Positions 1-9,309 of a stretch of 47,130 nt of DNA are shown one piece after another. Position numbers and translations under genes: made by a program. A model generated the notes under the pieces. The model did not search any database, was not told the DNA's origin, and saw nothing but the letters and a program-made list of their open reading frames with translations. Source of the stretch: Candidatus Elulimicrobium sp. (lineage in GTDB: Bacteria; Patescibacteriota; Minisyncoccia; Phycocordibacterales; UBA918); NCBI GenBank assembly GCA_022730015.1, contig DZBU01000007.1, forward strand, positions 1 through 47,130, in the 5' to 3' direction. Numbering within the stretch: the first letter of the stretch is position 1; every line of letters begins with the position of its first letter.

Positions 1-52
1 GCTTCACAAAACTAAAAAACAGCATGCAGGTGCTGTTTTTCTTAACGTTTTG

Positions 53-123
53 TGCGGGCGAGAGGAATCGAACCCCCAACTACTGCTTGGAAGGCAGTCG
101 TTTTACCACTAAACTACGCCCGC
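53..123 (-). tRNA. tRNA-Gly (anticodon TCC)
   Basis: Reverse complement GCGGGCGTAGTTTAGTGGTAAAACGACTGCCTTCCAAGCAGTAGTTGGGGGTTCGATTCCTCTCGCCCGCA folds as a cloverleaf; 7-bp acceptor stem, CTTCCAA anticodon loop, GGTTCGATTCC T-arm. Confidence 0.96.
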
Positions 124-286
124 GAGCGAGTAAGATAATGCTAAGCTTGCTTGGACATTAGCCTTACGAGCGAAGCGGCCGTATCGTTAGATACACCCGC
201 AAGAAGATAAAGTGCTCACAATATTTCTATCTCGCTACTCCAAAACTGAAGTCCCACCATCCTAGCATACCCAACTAAGATTTCAA

Positions 287-370
287 TCAGTAATGCAAAA
301 GCCCCTGGCTAAGGGACTTTTGCGTTGTGGTGGGAAATAGCAAAGGAATACTCCTTATATTTCCGTTCAT
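287..370 (-). CDS. putative 27-aa peptide MNGNIRSIPLLFPTTTQKSLSQGLLHY
   Basis: TATAAT at 396-401 (-), GGAGG 9 nt before ATG; the 3' part of the ORF overlaps a GCAAAAGTCCCT/AGGGGCTTTTGC hairpin. Confidence 0.3.
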   Translation of the reverse strand: MNGNIRSIPLLFPTTTQKSLSQGLLHY

Positions 371-423
371 AGCGTATTACCTCCGCTACCTGAAAATTAT
401 AGCATAGCTAGGAAAAGAAAAGA

Positions 424-458
424 AAAAGCGGGCAGGGCCGAAGGCCCCGCCCGCTTTT
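424..458. terminator. bidirectional intrinsic terminator downstream of HU gene
   Basis: aaaagcgggcagggcc-gaag-gccccgcccgctttt hairpin. Confidence 0.8.
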
Positions 459-473
459 AATAAGAAACAGTAA

Positions 474-746
474 TTACTTCACTGCATCCTTGAGAGCCTT
501 CGCTGCACGGAACTTTGGTACGCGCATTGCTGGCACCTTTACGGTCTCACCAGTGCGTGGGTTACGAGCTTCACGTGAAGCACGCATCTTTGCTTCGAAG
601 ATACCAAATCCTGCGACTGATACCTGTGAACCGTCCTTCATGGCTGCTTCAATGCTGCCAAACACTGCGTCGACAGCGCGCTCGGCGTCTGCCTTAGTGG
701 TGTCGAGAACCTCGTGCACTTTGCTGATGATGTCTGCTTTGTTCAT
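474..746 (-). CDS. hup: HU family DNA-binding protein
   Basis: MNKADIISKVHEVLDTTKADAERAVDAVFGSI...VSVAGFGIFEAKMRASREARNPRTGE is a typical HU/IHF sequence. Confidence 0.95.
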   Translation of the reverse strand: MNKADIISKVHEVLDTTKADAERAVDAVFGSIEAAMKDGSQVSVAGFGIFEAKMRASREARNPRTGETVKVPAMRVPKFRAAKALKDAVK

Positions 747-1099
747 AGATCTGAAATTTAAATTCTATGCGTTTAAAATTGTGGTGAGCGATAACTCAAG
801 CACGGTGCCGTAAATTGGCTTGAAAACATTATATAGCAAGGCTTTTCTCCTGCAACGACTACACAAATGAATATCGTGTGGTGTAATTTATTTTTGGTAG
901 TTAATGGAAAAAGCACCTGACCTACTTTCTCGAGACACGAATGAAGAAAATTACGGAGCTAAGCGACAATAATTTTCAAATGCCAGAATTTATTCTCTTC
1001 TTGAGTGAATTCTGACCAAGTTCTCTGCTCAGAATTGCTAGACGCTATTCCTCCGCAAGGTCTCTTAAAAGTAGGTCGGGCGCTTTTTTATGACACTAA

Positions 1100-2632
1100 C
1101 TACCGCGCGTAACTCACTACTCGCGTCTCCCGAATGACATGCACCTTGATCTCACCTGGGTAGCGCAGCTGCGCCTCAATGTTCGTAGCTATGGTGCGCG
1201 CTAAGGTATTTGTCTCAAAATCATTGAGTGCGGTTGGATTGACGAGCACGCGAATCTCCCGACCAGCGGCAATAGCAAACGCTTTCTCAACACCAACCAA
1301 GCTAGTGGCGATATTTTCAAGATCAGATAAACGTTTGATGTAGTTCTCGAGTGAATCACGACGCGCACCTGGGCGACCACCAGAGATAGCATCAGCTACC
1401 TGCACGATGATGGATTCTGGTGTGTCGTATGGATACTCTTCATGGTGCGCACGCATGGCGTGAATGACCGCGTCATTCACTCCATATTTCTCAAGGATGC
1501 GAATACCAATTTCCACATGAGTGCCAGCCACTTCATGGCTCACGGTCTTGCCGATGTCATGGAGAAGTGCACCCGCTCGCGCTACAGCTGGATCGGCGCC
1601 GACCTCCTCTGCAATGATGCTCGAGATATGGGCCATTTCAACCGAGTGCCAAAGTACATTTTGACCATAGCTCGTACGGAAGTGTAGGCGACCAAGAATG
1701 GTCACTAGGTCGGGATGCAGGTTCGGCACGTTGGCTTCATAACAAGCCTTCTCTCCCATAGCACGCACGGTCTTGGCAACTTCAGCGCGGGCTTTTTCAA
1801 CCACCTCCTCGATCTTGGCGGGTTGAATGCGTCCATCTTTAAGAAGCGCCTCGAGCGCCACGCGAGCAATCTCGCGACGGATCGGATCAAAGGAAGAAAG
1901 GACGATGTATCCAGGGGATTCATCAATAAGAACGTCGACGCCAGTCGCATGTTCAAAAGCGCGGACGTTTCGTCCTTCTTTACCAATGACCTTGCCTTTC
2001 AGGTCGTCGCTTGGGATCTCGACATGGGCGGTCATCAGGCTCGGTGCCATGGTATTACCGAGACGATGAACAGCCGCCAAAAGGATGTTCTGCGCTTTGG
2101 CTTCGTATTGTTCTTCAGAAAAGCGTTCGAGCTTCATGAGGCGTGTACTAAGGTCCTCTGCTCGTTCGACCTCCACTTTTTTAATGATGTGCTCGAAGGC
2201 TTCTTCTTTAGAAATGCCAGCTACCTCGGCGATCTTTTTATCAATATCGTCTTTTCGTTCATCAAGTTGCGCTTTGATCGATTTGATCTGCTCGACTTTG
2301 GTGCGCAGATCTTCCTTTTGTGAATCTAGTTCGATCTGTCGTTCGTCGAGGACTTCTTCTCGTTTCGAGAGTCGTTCTTCCTTCTGCTCAAGTTTTTCCT
2401 CCAGGTGCTTTCGCTCAGTTTTCGCTTCGTTCTCGATCTTTTCGGCCTTTGCCTCTGCTTCCTCCACTACCGACAAAGCCTTCCGTTCGGCTGCTATCTC
2501 GCGCTCTTTGATCGTCAGTTCCAGTGAATTCCGCTTGGACTGAGCGTGTAGATATCGTGCCGCATAACCAACTGCAATACCGAGAAACAAAGCGCCAACC
2601 AGCAAAACCGCAAAAATAAGGGGTGTTGGCAT
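1100..2632 (-). CDS. rny: ribonuclease Y
   Basis: N-terminal TM, long coiled coil, KH domain (GKVIGKEGRNVRAFEHATGVDVLIDE) and HD domain (ALLHDIGK). Start taken at MPTPLIFAVLL rather than the longer ORF. Confidence 0.95.
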   Translation of the reverse strand: MPTPLIFAVLLVGALFLGIAVGYAARYLHAQSKRNSLELTIKEREIAAERKALSVVEEAEAKAEKIENEAKTERKHLEEKLEQKEERLSKREEVLDERQIELDSQKEDLRTKVEQIKSIKAQLDERKDDIDKKIAEVAGISKEEAFEHIIKKVEVERAEDLSTRLMKLERFSEEQYEAKAQNILLAAVHRLGNTMAPSLMTAHVEIPSDDLKGKVIGKEGRNVRAFEHATGVDVLIDESPGYIVLSSFDPIRREIARVALEALLKDGRIQPAKIEEVVEKARAEVAKTVRAMGEKACYEANVPNLHPDLVTILGRLHFRTSYGQNVLWHSVEMAHISSIIAEEVGADPAVARAGALLHDIGKTVSHEVAGTHVEIGIRILEKYGVNDAVIHAMRAHHEEYPYDTPESIIVQVADAISGGRPGARRDSLENYIKRLSDLENIATSLVGVEKAFAIAAGREIRVLVNPTALNDFETNTLARTIATNIEAQLRYPGEIKVHVIRETRVVSYAR

Positions 2633-2851
2633 GCAATTATTTCTTATGTTGTTCGTAAATCCAGTACATTTTAACTGTACTAGAGAGTCGGGGGTTTGTA
2701 AAACAGCGGCGGGGTTGCATCTTCTCAGGTGCATTGAAGACTGAATGGTGGGTCGCTGAAAGCAAATATCTGACTGCGCAGTGAATAGTTGCCATTTGTG
2801 AAGAAAGATGGCATCTTGTGAGCGGACTAGTTTTTATACAAAGGGGGAAAC

Positions 2852-3175
2852 ATGGAAACAATGACCATTGAAGAACTTTCGAATCTAGACATTCGCGACC
2901 TACTTGTCGAATCCGGATGCCCACTAGAAGGTTTTACCATCAGTCGTGATGACTTTAGTTCAATTCGGATCATCGCGGTGCAGTATTTAGCGAAAGAAAA
3001 AGTCAGTCTTGAAAAGGCTCTGCAGTGGGCATTCTTCAAACGAATGGAATTCACTGGACGGATGGAGACTGTCTTACGTGCGGTCAGCGATCACGAGCGG
3101 CACACACTGTCTGCGGTCGCTTTTACTAATGACCAGATCCCTCAGAAAAATGGAAAGTATCCCCATTCTGTGTGA
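2852..3175 (+). CDS. hypothetical protein (107 aa)
   Basis: AAGGGGG just upstream of ATG and an intrinsic terminator immediately downstream. Confidence 0.7.
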   Translation: METMTIEELSNLDIRDLLVESGCPLEGFTISRDDFSSIRIIAVQYLAKEKVSLEKALQWAFFKRMEFTGRMETVLRAVSDHERHTLSAVAFTNDQIPQKNGKYPHSV

Positions 3176-3180
3176 TACAA

Positions 3181-3218
3181 AAATCCCCGGTGCCATAATT
3201 GGCTGTCGGGGATTTTTA
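3181..3218 (+). terminator. intrinsic terminator
   Basis: aaatccccggtgccataattggctgtcggggattttta. Confidence 0.8.
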
Positions 3219-3251
3219 TAGGGTTGCCGCTGCTTTGGGTGGGAGGAGTAT

Positions 3252-3860
3252 TTACGAATAGATCTTATCTACAATACCGTATTTCACCGCCTCTTCGGCA
3301 TCCATGAAGAAGTCACGATCTGTGTCTTTCTCGATCTGCTTGAGGGACTGCTTGGTTGCTTTAGCGAGCATGCTGTTGAGCCGATTCTTGGTCTTCACAA
3401 TGTGCTTGGCAGTAATTTCAATATCGCTCGCCTGACCTTGCGCACCACCCCACGGCTGATGGATCATTACTTCAGCATTAGGAAGTACAAAACGCTTGCC
3501 GCGGGCTCCCTGCGAGAGAATGATCGATCCCATAGACGCTGCCATTCCTACGCACACAGTCGCAACATCAGGCTTGATGTGGTTCATGGTGTCAACAATC
3601 GAAAGCCCAGCGGTTACACTTCCACCAGGTGAGTTAACGTAAAGGAAGATGTCTTTTTTTGGATCTTCTGCCTCTAGGAAGAGTAGTTGGGCCACAATAA
3701 GACTAGCTGTGTAATCTTCGATCGGACCGGTTACAAAGATAATCCGCTCTTTAAGAAGGCGAGAGTAAATATCAAACGCACGTTCTCCGCCAACGGTCTT
3801 TTCAATGACCATTGGGACGAGAGTAGCTTGTGGCAGGTCGTTGTGTTTTTCGGGTTTCAT
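3252..3860 (-). CDS. clpP: ATP-dependent Clp protease proteolytic subunit
   Basis: [60 protein letters not shown]; start at MKPEKHND. Confidence 0.96.
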   Translation of the reverse strand: MKPEKHNDLPQATLVPMVIEKTVGGERAFDIYSRLLKERIIFVTGPIEDYTASLIVAQLLFLEAEDPKKDIFLYVNSPGGSVTAGLSIVDTMNHIKPDVATVCVGMAASMGSIILSQGARGKRFVLPNAEVMIHQPWGGAQGQASDIEITAKHIVKTKNRLNSMLAKATKQSLKQIEKDTDRDFFMDAEEAVKYGIVDKIYS

Positions 3861-3989
3861 AATTTGTTTCAAATTTTCAGATTCACTAGTTGGTACTCGC
3901 GTATCGTAACAAAATTGCAGAAAAAGCAAAGCTTTCCGGTATAAATGAAAAGCCGCCTTACGAGAAAGGCGGCTGGAGAAGCTGGAGTG

Positions 3990-4181
3990 TTACGCTTTCA
4001 GCGCAATGATCCGGCGTAGGGTTATGTAGGCGGGTGATTGCCGAGAAAGACAGTTTCCTTCGATTGCTGGACAGCGACCGTCGGACTTGCGGTTGTTACA
4101 GCGACTGTGTCCAGGCTTGCGGTTGCAGCTGAATGTAACTAGGATCGGGCTGAGTTGTTGCTCAACACTGGTACTAATCAT
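3990..4181 (-). CDS. small Cys-rich protein (63 aa) with CNxxPGHSxC-x8-CPx6C motif
   Basis: GAAAGGGGCCATAAAATG ribosome-binding site, hairpin plus TTTT downstream (3949-3975); motif shared with the ORF at 26818. Confidence 0.65.
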   Translation of the reverse strand: MISTSVEQQLSPILVTFSCNRKPGHSRCNNRKSDGRCPAIEGNCLSRQSPAYITLRRIIALKA

Positions 4182-4377
4182 TTTATGGCCCCTTTCATCG
4201 GTATATAAAGAACAATGCTATTTTGTTCAGAAACAAAAATTCCCGGTCGAGCCGGGTGTCTCATGACAATTTGTCCCTGGCTCCTACACACCAACACCAG
4301 TCAAACAGATTCGCTTTCTCGAAAGAGCAAGGAAAGGGTTTAATAAAGATGCGGTATGCACATGTGCATCATAATCA

Positions 4378-4405
4378 AAAAGACCAGTTTTGCAACTGGT
4401 CTTTG
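4378..4405 (-). terminator. intrinsic terminator (second of tandem pair after tig)
   Basis: AAAGACCAGTTGCAAAACTGGTCTTTTT on the minus strand. Confidence 0.7.
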
Positions 4406-4429
4406 GTGTTAATCAAGATTTTTCAAAAA

Positions 4430-4528
4430 ACCGGTCAACATTGCTTTCTTCAGACAGGGATCAAGTCCTATGCTCAGCCGTTTAGGAGACGGCTTCCGCA
4501 ATGTCTTCAGAAAGCATTGTTGACCGGT
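4430..4528 (-). terminator. large hairpin (26-nt arms, 23/26 paired) with T6 tract, downstream of tig
   Basis: ACCGGTCAACATTGCTTTCTTCAGAC at 4430-4455 against GTCTTCAGAAAGCATTGTTGACCGGT at 4503-4528; inner stem AGCCGTttaggagACGGCT; minus strand ends ACCGGTTTTTT. Confidence 0.6.
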
Positions 4529-4537
4529 CTACTACAA

Positions 4538-5662
4538 CTACTTTGACTCCAAGCTCTTCATTACAGCTTCATTGAGAAGGACCGAAGCGACGTAGAGGCG
4601 CACGCGGTGTTCGTCAGCGTCTTTAAAGCGTTCCATTAGCTCACTTGTCTGCTTGTTTACCTGCTCCATATCAGGAGTGATATTTTCTTTTTTAGCAATC
4701 TCGTTAAGAAGGAGTTGGAGTTTGGCGCGCGTTTCAGCTGCTGGAGTCCACTCCTTCTTAAGGTCTTCCTTAGTCTTTTTGATGTGGGTGAGATAGTCAT
4801 CCATCTTAAGATTGGCGCGCTCAAGGTCTTCCTCCATCTGGGCAAACATTTGGTTTATCTCCGAATCGATAAGGATCTGTGGGAGCTCCAATTCAGTCTT
4901 GGCAATGATGCCATCGGTAATATCTGCGCGGTGCTTGGCGGCGTTCTGCTGCTTCTTTTCAATCTCGAGGTGTTCTCGAAGCTTGGCTTTGAAATCAGCG
5001 ACAGTTTCAAACTGCCCAGGTTGACCAAGGGTTTTTACATACTCATCGGTGAGCTCAGGAAGCGGGGCGTCTTCCTTTTCGTCAGCCTCAGATTCTGGGG
5101 CAGGGAGGTCACTGTCGTCTGCCTTAGCGGCGGCTTTAGATTGGAGCCGTTCGTAAGCAGCTTTTTGACGCTGAATATCTTTGATCTGTTTTGCCAATTC
5201 TTCTTCGGTCACTTCGTCACTTGGGTGGTTAGTATTGACCTCCTTAGCGATCTTTTCATATTCGGGCAGCTCAAACTTTGGTAGGACAGCCACGGTTACA
5301 GTAAAAGCTAGGGGGTTTCCCGGTGCGATCTTGGTAATCTCGACTTTTGGATGACCAATAACCTCGAGTTTGTGCTCTTCTACTATATGTGGGTAGGCAT
5401 GAGCGATCGCTCGCTCTGCCATTTCAGCTAAAAGGGTCATTTCTCCGAGGTGTTTTTCTAATACTGGAGTTGGAATATGTCCTTTGCGGAAGCCTGGTAA
5501 GTCAACGTGCTTACCAAGTGCTACGAGAGCCGCGTTACGCTCACTTTGTAATTCCACATAGGGAAGTTCGCCGCTGATCTTGACTATCGAACCAGGGAGT
5601 GTCTCGATAGTAAATGCTTTCTTAAAGTCGACTTCGTGGTTGTGAGAATGTGATTGTGACAT
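4538..5662 (-). CDS. tig: trigger factor (peptidyl-prolyl isomerase)
   Basis: Trigger-factor N-terminal domain with LPGFRKGHIPTPVLEKHLG; C-terminal helical arms. Confidence 0.9.
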   Translation of the reverse strand: MSQSHSHNHEVDFKKAFTIETLPGSIVKISGELPYVELQSERNAALVALGKHVDLPGFRKGHIPTPVLEKHLGEMTLLAEMAERAIAHAYPHIVEEHKLEVIGHPKVEITKIAPGNPLAFTVTVAVLPKFELPEYEKIAKEVNTNHPSDEVTEEELAKQIKDIQRQKAAYERLQSKAAAKADDSDLPAPESEADEKEDAPLPELTDEYVKTLGQPGQFETVADFKAKLREHLEIEKKQQNAAKHRADITDGIIAKTELELPQILIDSEINQMFAQMEEDLERANLKMDDYLTHIKKTKEDLKKEWTPAAETRAKLQLLLNEIAKKENITPDMEQVNKQTSELMERFKDADEHRVRLYVASVLLNEAVMKSLESK

Positions 5663-5720
5663 AGTGTTCGCCAGTGTACGAAAGATTGCAGAAAATGCAA
5701 CTATTTTTTAGCAACTAAAA

Positions 5721-5771
5721 AACCAGCGAGATTTGCAGGGCCTTTGTGACCAGATGCAAATCTCGCTGGTT
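5721..5771. terminator. hairpin terminator (17-bp stem)
   Basis: aaccagcgagatttgca ... tgcaaatctcgctggtt. Confidence 0.7.
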
Positions 5772-5780
5772 TACGTTGTC

Positions 5781-6194
5781 TTACTCTAGTGACGCTTCAA
5801 GTTCAGTCTCGATATTTTGCAGTTCAGCATCAAGGCTATCAAGATTAGTTGCCTCGAGATCTGCTTCTATAGCACTCAGTTCGTCTGAAGGACTGGTTAC
5901 CAACATCATGTCAGTTTGGGCTTCAGCCGTGGTGCTTTCTGGTTCGTTGTTCTGTTCGGGAGTTGGACGAGCAACTTCAGGTGTGGAAAGGGCGGGGGTG
6001 GTGGTCAGTGTGCTGAACCAGTAGTACATGCCTCCGAGTATCAGTACTAAAAGCAAAGCAAGAATAAGAAGAAGTGGGCCGCTAATGATACTTGATCCTG
6101 CATCAGCATCAGGTGCTTGGAGGGCACCATTTTTTGGCATTTTCATTTCTAGACCTTCGAAGTTTGGTTCTTGTATTTTGTGATCTTCTTGCAT
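5781..6194 (-). CDS. hypothetical single-pass membrane protein
   Basis: TM segment GPLLLILALLLVLILGGMYYWF, followed by an acidic low-complexity C-terminus. Confidence 0.75.
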   Translation of the reverse strand: MQEDHKIQEPNFEGLEMKMPKNGALQAPDADAGSSIISGPLLLILALLLVLILGGMYYWFSTLTTTPALSTPEVARPTPEQNNEPESTTAEAQTDMMLVTSPSDELSAIEADLEATNLDSLDAELQNIETELEASLE

Positions 6195-6227
6195 ACGTTA
6201 TATGAGATTAGAGATTGATCAAGGTTG

Positions 6228-6917
6228 CTACTGCTCCGCAGGGCCCGTTTCATCGGTCGTATTGTTGCGAACCGCTTCACTAGTGCCGGCGCCAAGTTCT
6301 GCTTCAGTTACGGCTTCTTTTAAGGCGGCAACACTTGCTCGCATTGCTTCGTGAGCAGCTCTAAGATGATCTCGAACGGAGGTATAGGTCATTTTTACAT
6401 CATTCCATGCAGCCCGGACGTCTTCGGAGCCAACGGCTGTTGTCACGTCCCGATCGATAGTGCTAATTGCTGCCGCTGCTGCATCAAGTGATTGCTGTGC
6501 AGAAGCTAGGTATTGGGCAGCTTCACTAACGTCGACGTCGAGCCCCTCTAATTTTTTGATTCGACTCGAGAGGCGGTCGATGATGTTTTGTAGTCTGGCA
6601 ATGACAGCATCGATCCGATTACTCATGTTTGCAGCCAAATTGACAATACGTTCTTGCGCGCGTGCCTCAAGTGCCGTGCGACGCTCCTCAATGTTCTGCT
6701 GTATTTCAGCTTTACGTTCTTCTACCACCTGTTGACGTTCAGTCGCAGTATCTTGCCTTTCTATTTCTCGGGCTTGGCGTAGTTCCTCGAGCGCAGCTTG
6801 TTCCTCGATTGGATTAGTCATGTCCTGCGCGAGAGCGAGAGCAGCGCCACCAAAGAGGGCCAAAAATATCGCATGACTGATAATAATATGTGTAATTGTT
6901 TTCATAGTATTCGTCAT
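6228..6917 (-). CDS. hypothetical exported coiled-coil protein
   Basis: N-terminal signal (ISHAIFLALFGGAALALAQ), then a long heptad-like region; start may be the internal MKTITHII. Confidence 0.7.
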   Translation of the reverse strand: MTNTMKTITHIIISHAIFLALFGGAALALAQDMTNPIEEQAALEELRQAREIERQDTATERQQVVEERKAEIQQNIEERRTALEARAQERIVNLAANMSNRIDAVIARLQNIIDRLSSRIKKLEGLDVDVSEAAQYLASAQQSLDAAAAAISTIDRDVTTAVGSEDVRAAWNDVKMTYTSVRDHLRAAHEAMRASVAALKEAVTEAELGAGTSEAVRNNTTDETGPAEQ

Positions 6918-7031
6918 TGTAAAACGCTTAATAGGACTCCCTTATAGTAAGTACCTATAAAGTATAGCGCCGCTGGGGATTTACCCCAGCGGCGCTATAC
7001 ACAGCCGTAGTTGATTTTTACAATATAAGCT

Positions 7032-7550
7032 TTATTTCTGTGCGTCGTAGAGTTCTCTACTTTTCACAAAGGCCGCTTTAGCCTCTGCTGCTCCGTGCCA
7101 TTTACCAACCGATACTTCTTTATTCTGTACTTTTTTGTACGTCTCAAAGAAGTGAGTCATCTCTTTAATGAAGTGCTTATTAAGATCTCCGATATCATGA
7201 ACATCAACAAAACGAGGATCGTCGATCGGTACGGCAACTACCTTATCATCACGCTCTCCACCGTCAATCATTTCCATGATCGCTACCGGTCGAGCTTTCA
7301 CGAGAATGCCAGGAGCTAGTGGGTAAGTGGTGACCAGCACGACGTCGAGAGCATCGCCATCATCGAAGTGAGTCTGGGGTACAAACCCGTAATCAAATGG
7401 ATAGTCTTGTGCAGTGTGCATAACACGATCCAGTGCTATGATGCCGGTTTCCTTGTCGATCTCGTATTTGTTCTTTGAGAACTTTGGGATTTCGATGATG
7501 ACGTTCATTTCATCGGCAGTACCAGCAGGAATATCATGTAGAAGATTCAT
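7032..7550 (-). CDS. ppa: inorganic pyrophosphatase
   Basis: MNVIIEIPKFSKNKYEIDKETGIIALDRVMHTAQDYPFDYGFVPQT...DGDALDVVLVT. Confidence 0.97.
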   Translation of the reverse strand: MNLLHDIPAGTADEMNVIIEIPKFSKNKYEIDKETGIIALDRVMHTAQDYPFDYGFVPQTHFDDGDALDVVLVTTYPLAPGILVKARPVAIMEMIDGGERDDKVVAVPIDDPRFVDVHDIGDLNKHFIKEMTHFFETYKKVQNKEVSVGKWHGAAEAKAAFVKSRELYDAQK

Positions 7551-7576
7551 AGTTGTATCTGATTTATGAAGTATCG

Positions 7577-8968
7577 TTATGCTAATTGCTTTTCAGCTTC
7601 TTCGGGTGTATCGATTTCATCTTCTTCCTCCGTGTCTGGAGTCATGTCACGATCTCCAGTTTCATCTGCTTCGTCAAGAACTTCTTCAAGATCTGGTTTG
7701 GTGGTCGTTGCATCTTCATTTTCTAAGACGTCATCGTCTTCACCAACCTCGCTATCAAGAGGTGCTTCAAGATCAACAGCTCCATCAGCATCTGCTTCAG
7801 CGAGTTCCTCGCCAGTGTTTGCAGAAACGATGTCGATTTTCCAGCCGGTGAGCTTTGCTGCCAATCGAACGTTCTGTCCGCCGCGACCGATAGCGAGTGA
7901 TTGTTGGTCGTTTGCTACTTCAGCAATGGCATGACCTCGTTCATTGGTCTCAGCATTAGGCTCTGATTCAATACGAATATTCATGACTTGCGCAGGAGAA
8001 AGTGCGTCTTCAATGAATTCGGCTGGTTCAGGTGACCATTCAATGATGTCGATTTTTTCACCGCCGAGCTCACTCATAACGGTAGAAACACGAACACCAC
8101 GCTGCCCCACCAAGGATCCAACAGGATCGATGTGTTCATCATGGGCGTACACAGCGATCTTGGTGCGTGCGCCAGCTTCGCGAGCGACAGCTTTGACTTC
8201 AACAGCACCGGTCTGCAATTCGGGGGCTTCAATCATAAAGAGAGAGACGAGGAAATCAGGGTGTGAGCGAGAAAGTTTGAGAAAGATTCCGCGTGGGGTT
8301 TCTTCTACCGCAAGAAGAATGGCGCGAACTCGTTCTCCTGGTTTGAAGCGTTCGCCGGGAATTTGTTCCTCGTATGGCATGATCGCGGTAACTCGACCGA
8401 GATCAACGTAGAGGTTGCCACGTTCAAAACGCTGAACATGTCCAATGACAATGTCACCAGCTTTCTGACCGAATTCAGCGAGGGCTGATTCTTTTTCGGC
8501 CTCGCGGATCTTTTGCATAATGACCTGCTTGGCGGTTTGGGCAGCAATGCGTCCAAAATCATCTTTTGATTCAAGGGGGAAGACAAGCTCTTCGTTTAGC
8601 TGTACGTCCTTCTTGATCATGCGAGCCGTGTTAACCATGATGTGCTTTTCATCATCAAAACGCACTTTCTTTTCCTCTCCCTCCATTTCAGTTTCCTCTC
8701 CTTCCTCTTCGATTGGGTTACCCTCTTCATCAAGTTCTGGTTCTGGCTTTAACATGCTTTCGTCAACCACGATCTTGATTTGGTTGAAGGTGGTCGTACC
8801 GCTATTGAGGTCAAATTTGCAGGTAATGATCTGGCCACGCTTTCCGAATTCTTTTTTGTACGCAGTAGCAAGCGCTTGTTCCATAGCATCGATCATGCGT
8901 TCGCGGGGAATGCCACGCTCTTCTTCCATTTCAGCGAGGACGGAATTGATTACTTTTAGGTCAAACAT
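7577..8968 (-). CDS. nusA: transcription termination/antitermination protein NusA
   Basis: NusA N-terminal, S1 and KH motifs (DPVGSLVGQRGVRVSTVMSELGGEKIDIIEWS; AIGRGGQNVRLAAKLTGWKIDI); long acidic tail; start at MFDLKVINSV. Confidence 0.95.
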   Translation of the reverse strand: MFDLKVINSVLAEMEEERGIPRERMIDAMEQALATAYKKEFGKRGQIITCKFDLNSGTTTFNQIKIVVDESMLKPEPELDEEGNPIEEEGEETEMEGEEKKVRFDDEKHIMVNTARMIKKDVQLNEELVFPLESKDDFGRIAAQTAKQVIMQKIREAEKESALAEFGQKAGDIVIGHVQRFERGNLYVDLGRVTAIMPYEEQIPGERFKPGERVRAILLAVEETPRGIFLKLSRSHPDFLVSLFMIEAPELQTGAVEVKAVAREAGARTKIAVYAHDEHIDPVGSLVGQRGVRVSTVMSELGGEKIDIIEWSPEPAEFIEDALSPAQVMNIRIESEPNAETNERGHAIAEVANDQQSLAIGRGGQNVRLAAKLTGWKIDIVSANTGEELAEADADGAVDLEAPLDSEVGEDDDVLENEDATTTKPDLEEVLDEADETGDRDMTPDTEEEDEIDTPEEAEKQLA

Positions 8969-9309
8969 ATGTGATTTGTTAGTGGTTAATTGTGTTTTTC
9001 TATATAAAGTCAAAAATATGTGATGATTCTCGCCACGCCACTTCTAGGTAGGAAGTGATGTGGCGAGCGCTCAATTTTATAAAATCGCAAGGCGATTAAT
9101 AAAATTGGCGTCTTACGAAAGCTGCTCGGCCAAAGGCCGAGCAGTCGTCATCAGATAAAGTGAGTGTACTCTGGGTAAAGAAAAAAGTCAAAAATAATTA
9201 AATAGCATCTAGCTGTAGTCAGTCGTGTACATCTTTGCTGTGCGAGAGTGGTGCGATGGTATACTGAGAACAACTCGTACCGGAGGTTTAATAGTTCATT
9301 GTCTTCATT

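Noticed and set aside
490-813. 107-aa plus-strand ORF
   Set aside because: Antisense shadow of the HU gene; no RBS, biased composition.
1715-2323. 202-aa plus-strand ORF
   Set aside because: Antisense to rny; Phe-rich shadow-ORF composition.
4715-5284. 189-aa plus-strand ORF
   Set aside because: Antisense to trigger factor; shadow ORF.
5721-7000. Perfect hairpins (5721-5771, 6964-7000) as candidate ncRNAs
   Set aside because: Best explained as intrinsic/bidirectional terminators between minus-strand genes.
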